Shown: positions 60,596 to 64,000 of the stretch, in pieces | Layout: each line of letters begins with the position of its first letter | Position numbering within the stretch: the first letter of the stretch is position 1 | NCBI GenBank assembly: GCA_022606425.2 | Contig: JAHDVF020001598.1 | Span: 540,001 to 604,000, forward strand | Direction: 5' to 3' | Source of the DNA: Lepidostoma basale | Taxonomy: Eukaryota > Arthropoda > Insecta > Trichoptera > Lepidostomatidae | Length of the DNA stretch: 64,000 nt | Notes under the pieces: model-generated | What the model was told of the DNA's origin: nothing | What the model saw: only the letters and a program-made list of their open reading frames with translations | Database searches by the model: none | Program-made: the position numbers and the translations under genes

Positions 60596-62167
60596 AAAAC
60601 TTACAGAAAACAGGTGTTTTCATTCATTTTAATTATTTAATATGGAGTTTTCTATCATTATTCAAGAAATAATAAATATTACAACTTCAAGTAAGTGATG
60701 AGTTTTTTTTCATTTTTTTTCAAGTAAGAGATGAGTAAGTGATGAAGATGAAGACCTATATTTACAAAGAAATTTACCATCTTCAAGTACCAGTTCTTTT
60801 TTTAAAAAAGAGTTCCTTGAAAACCTCAATTGTTTATTTCTAGTACTTAGTTTGATGTATTGCTTTTAAACGGGAAAAGAGAATTGTGTTGAATAAATTG
60901 TTTTACAAAACAGCTATTTTTTTACATTATGTCAATAAATGCAGACTGGACGTTTATATAATATGTACATAGTGTATTATTTTATTTCAACACATATAGG
61001 AAATATTGTTATCGTATTTGAAGCCTAAGCAACAATTCTAATTTAACCATTTCAGGTCTTTGATTGCTCAAAGACCACATTTTTGTATGTAATAGTATAT
61101 TTTTACTATGCGAAAAGAAGTAACGTTTTCACGGTTGGTAAAAGAACTACCCCGAAGATGGAGACAAAACATAGGTCGAAGAGGATACTACGAGACACGG
61201 ACATACCCAGGGACGCATGAAACAATAAACCCTTAAAGCAAGCTCTCCACATCGGTCTCCACCAACGTTTTAAAACTGTGTAGACACTTGTTTTAAACCA
61301 AAATTCGTTTGACCTTCAACAAACTTTGTGGAAGGACGCGCATTGTATGCGTGTGGATCCACCGTTTAAACACGCATTCCACATGTGGAGAGCTTGTTTA
61401 CAACAGTATGTGGACGCTACACCAACCATCGGCTCCACAGCTCTCCACCAAGGTCACCCCTGTGGAGAACTTGTTTCAAACAGTGTGGCACGGCCTTAAC
61501 AGGAAACAAACGAGTGCGTAGATTATCACGCGTTAGTAGAGTGCGTTCACGACAGGAAGATCGTTTGCAATAGTATGAATGACAGTGCGTTTACAAAAAA
61601 TCTAGACGCTATTTTTTTTTGTGATTGAAAAACCAAAAAAAAATTTCAATCGTATATTCAAACATTGAAATAAATAAACGTGTTATTTTTATTATTATTT
61701 TATTAACAAAAATGCTATCGGCTTAATTGTAATAACTATCAAAATTATAATTTGCTTATTAATTTTTTCTCAGAAAAGCGACTTAGGGTGAGACTAATAA
61801 TTATATTGATACTTTTTTTTCCTTTATTGGTTTTCATTATTACAATATTTGATCTTTGCAAGTGTTTATCTCTAGTATATTATAAAATTTCTTTCTGGAT
61901 TATGTATTTAAACTGTACAGAGCTGACTCAGTCAATATGGGATTAATCAATAATAAAAATAATATTTGAAAAATACTCCCGCAAAACGAGTATTTTTCGA
62001 ATAACCGAGTATACGAGATGCCAAAGAATGCCAAATACGTGCGGTTCCCTCCATGTCTCGGAACGTACTGACGCCGCGCGGCTCATTTGACTCGGAAACC
62101 AATCAAATTGCAAAAACTATCACCGCACTCATACATCGATACGAGATCTTCAATTTGTGAATGAACT
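60596..62167. other. No gene; HHR-b flank and CTCCAC-rich block
   Basis: 60600-60700 holds an HHR-b flank (TTTAATATGGAGTTTTCTAT). 61245-61520 is a block with repeated (C/G)TCTCCAC motifs and two GTGGAGA(G/A)CTTGTTT copies 75 bp apart (61386, 61461), perhaps a DNA-element relic. 61780-61945 repeats the AT-rich sequence of 47080-47180. 62000-62150 is GC-balanced with a CCAATCA. None is clearly coding. Confidence 0.4.
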
Positions 62168-62996
62168 CTAAAGTTTATTCACTTCAGGAAGATGAATTGC
62201 AATAGTGTTAGTAACACCTTCTAAATTGGTCGTAGAAAGCTATCTGATTGGTTCTTGAGTCTTTGTAGGCGGAGTGTGCGGCGTTAGCTTCCAAAATACT
62301 CGGTGATTAGAAAATTACTACTGTCTTGAAATCAGGAAAATAAATAAGTTTAAACGGCGGAAGGACATGTTTGTGTTTGTGGTTTTGTTTTTGAATTCCA
62401 GTAACAATACAAATTTTCTAGAAAATATGAATTTCCAGACACCTTTAGCCGGGACACCAGATATTTGAAATAATTAACCACCCTACGTATTTGAGCGTAT
62501 GTGATACGTTCACTTTGACTGTACCATTCTGAGCTATCCCGTATCACGTACGCGCTTAAGAAAAAGCAATGTACCTAAAATGTACAAACTGTTAGGGATA
62601 CGCGCGTGTGCCAACAACACTTGAGTACAAGTCTTGATAAATATGATAGTTTTATAAGGGGCAGGCGAATTTGACGTTTCGTAATTTAAAAAAATAAAAT
62701 TAATATATAATTAAATTTCATTAATAAAAAACCTACTTTTTTTGCACGTTGCTCGTAGAAAAAAACCTGAAGATAGGGCGGTTAAATTTAAAAGAAAAAC
62801 TAATTCGTTTAAATTGTAACATTGTATAGTATCATTACGAATAATAGTCACATGCTTAATTGTTTTTCTATGAATAATCAGTAAACAATTTAATGGACTT
62901 TATTGAAGCTGATGAAAAGTATTAAATATTATATTATCGAAATATACTGTCACTCACACTATTGCAAACAATCTCCATGAAATGCACGGACTTTAG
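62168..62996. mobile_element. T1 TIR element, copy 2
   Basis: The left end CTAAAGTTTATTCACTTCAG and right end (complement CTAAAGTCCGTGCATTTCAT) are inverted, extending through TTGCAATAGTGT(T/G)AGT. The interior shares GCCGGGACACCAGATATTTG with 26185-26935. 829 bp, non-coding. No clear target duplication. Confidence 0.65.
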
Positions 62997-63009
62997 CATT
63001 ACTCTATAT

Positions 63010-63065
63010 AGTCAAAACTAACCTGAAGACGGAGACTGCAACGATCTCCGAAACGTCAGAATCAT
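63010..63065 (+). ncRNA. Hammerhead-like motif, single copy
   Basis: CTGAAGA (63023-63029, allowed by the CTGANGA core), C, helix GGAGA/TCTCC (63031-63035 with 63045-63049), GAAA (63050-63053), palindrome ACGT (63053-63056), C 63057. All boxes are in order. Stem I pairing is not evident, and one extra base follows the first box as in HHR-a and HHR-d. Confidence 0.4.
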
Positions 63066-63133
63066 AGACATTTATGCTACCTCTTGATCAACCATGCTGT
63101 GTATGGAACCATCCAGAGTAATTTACCGATTAA

Positions 63134-63379
63134 AAGGTTCATTTACACTGGGCAGTGACCGTAATAGCACCGTAACGTTACCGACGTAGCCTTGAATCTC
63201 ACAGATACGTCATTTTAAATACTATAATAAAATCGCCGCCGGGAGAGATGATAATCGACGCGCAGACGTAAAACTGACACTTATCAATTCCCCTAGCGGC
63301 GATTTTATTATACCATTTGAGATTACGAGTCGGTGACGTTACGGTGCTGTTACAGTCACTGTCAAATGTAAATGAACTT
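63134..63379. mobile_element. PIF/Harbinger-like MITE
   Basis: 246 bp with inverted ends AAGGTTCATTTACACTGG and (complement) AAGTTCATTTACATTTGA, similar over about 60 bp. It is flanked by TAA at 63131-63133 and 63380-63382. A 3-bp TAA/TWA duplication suits PIF/Harbinger-derived MITEs. The interior has inverted CGCCGC/GCGGCG segments. A half copy lies at 26315-26440. Confidence 0.75.
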
Positions 63380-63454
63380 TAAACGAACAACGAGTTAAAT
63401 TAGACTGGTGTTGAAACTAAATTATTTCTAATCCATAAATAATTTAATCATACT

Positions 63455-63470
63455 GTCTTTTATTTACAAA
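63455..63470 (-). terminator. Poly(A) signal for the terminal exon
   Basis: TTTATT at 63459-63464 reads AATAAA on the minus strand, about 90 nt downstream of the stop codon at 63551-63553. Spacing fits a short 3' untranslated region. Confidence 0.45.
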
Positions 63471-63550
63471 TAACACTTTTGCACTATCACTATATGAGTT
63501 TATGCGTTCACTTTGTTTTAGCACTGTTTTTCACCATATTTTGAAAGTTT

Positions 63551-63766
63551 TCAGGGCGGAGGGTGGTGCGGCGGTGGAGGGAAGCCCAGGGCCTGGTAGT
63601 GGAGGCGGAGCAGATCCTGGTGGGCAGAGGCGGGCGTAGGGGCCGGAGGCGCCAGCAGCGGCAGCAGGCTGGAGTATAGGGGCAAGGCCCACGGCAGGTA
63701 CGCGGGGCACAGCCAGGGCGGGGGGCCCAAGTGGGCGGGGGCGGGAGGGACGGAATCTGACACAAT
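63551..63766 (-). CDS. Host gene terminal coding exon, proline/leucine-rich
   Basis: On the minus strand a pyrimidine-rich tract ends TATTATTTTTCTAG at 63767, an excellent splice acceptor. The exon then reads, in the frame starting at its first base, about 71 codons to TGA at 63551-63553. The peptide includes SDSVPPAPAHLGPPPWLCPA, YLPWALPLYSSLLPLLAPP and HQDLLRLHYQALGFPPPPHH. GC at third positions is very high in this frame, in sharp contrast with the AT-rich surroundings. Such proline-rich tails are common at the C-termini of developmental transcription factors, but no family was recognised. The other two frames are also open, so frame choice rests on codon composition and the acceptor. Upstream exons lie beyond 64000. 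Confidence 0.7.
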   Translation of the reverse strand: MVSDSVPPAPAHLGPPPWLCPAYLPWALPLYSSLLPLLAPPAPTPASAHQDLLRLHYQALGFPPPPHHPPP

Positions 63767-64000
63767 CTAGAAAAATAATATATAAATTAGAAATTAGTTT
63801 TGAATGTATACAAACACTGGATTTTACCCATTGCGGGTTAATCATTTAAGGATTAATTGTATCTCAATAGAGACGAAGATGCAAAAACGAATTGTATAAA
63901 AACTGGTCCAAGTTAAAAGCATAGAAATTGGAGAGTTTTCTCCAAGCGTTGTCTAGCAATGTATGATAATTGCGTAGCCTTTCACATTGAATTTAAAAAA
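63767..64000. other. Presumed intron of the host gene
   Basis: AT-rich sequence upstream (minus strand) of the splice acceptor at 63767. No further exon is visible before the window ends. Confidence 0.5.

Noticed and set aside
63508..63845. Two other long minus frames over the GC-rich exon
   Set aside because: GC-rich DNA lacks stop codons in all frames. Only the frame ending at 63551 has strongly biased third positions and a balanced hydrophobic composition.

Overview
This window looks like AT-rich, intergenic or intronic DNA from an insect, most likely a moth or butterfly. It has no operons, no bacterial gene spacing and no rRNA. It is packed with truncated non-LTR retrotransposons whose C-terminal peptides (for example GSEAWNWQKKDESR, ETWTLTKGLV, GRPRKTW, AYPFGETA) resemble the 'endonuclease-reverse transcriptase' (RTE-type) repeats common in Lepidoptera. 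The species and clade assignments are inferences from recall; no search was run.

The only convincing host coding sequence is a GC-rich terminal exon on the minus strand at 63551-63766, with a clean splice acceptor and a poly(A) signal; the rest of that gene lies beyond 64000. Two weaker exon candidates are at 30637-30815 and 48803-48910 (+).

The rest is layered repeats. Local labels used below: RTE-A, a LINE ending in (GTTA)n or (GTT)n, about 30 fragments; RTE-B, a LINE ending in (GAT)n; GAA-LINEs, several LINEs ending in (GAA)n; CR1/jockey-like LINEs ending in (TTTGA)n; SINE-1, tRNA-derived with an (AAT)n tail; SINE-2; TT, a 0.67-0.8 kb non-autonomous element with an RTE-A-like tail; REP-A, a GC-rich repeat of about 115 bp; non-autonomous DNA transposons (hAT-type with perfect 8-bp target duplications, PIF/Harbinger-like, pogo-like, and two unclassified TIR families T1 and T2). 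One DNA transposon has a nearly complete transposase, a Tc1/mariner-superfamily element resembling the DD82E 'Sailor' group (33.77-35.71 kb). Many insertions are nested and several have exact target-site duplications.

The most interesting signal is a set of repeat families (HHR-a to HHR-d and single copies) carrying a minimal hammerhead-ribozyme-like motif: CTGANGA, one base, a helix, then GAA, a short palindrome (ACAGCTGT, ACATGT, ACCGGT or ACGT) and C/T. They mostly occur as head-to-head palindromic pairs. Related degenerate motifs sit in each unit of a 136-bp tandem array at 45.2-46.5 kb. This recalls type I hammerheads of Penelope-like elements and retrozymes, but most copies are decayed and the cores depart from the canonical form.

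Layout: 0-13 kb LINE/SINE fragments with a nested TT-in-SINE insertion and a hAT MITE; 13-23 kb the best hammerhead-like palindromes; 23-33 kb TT copies, T1 and RTE-A fragments; 33-36 kb Sailor-like element inside a palindrome; 36-42 kb nested RTE-A/RTE-B; 42-47 kb satellite and tandem arrays; 47-57 kb LINE mosaic and a pogo-like element; 57-63 kb AT-rich DNA with T2 and T1; 63-64 kb MITE and host exon.
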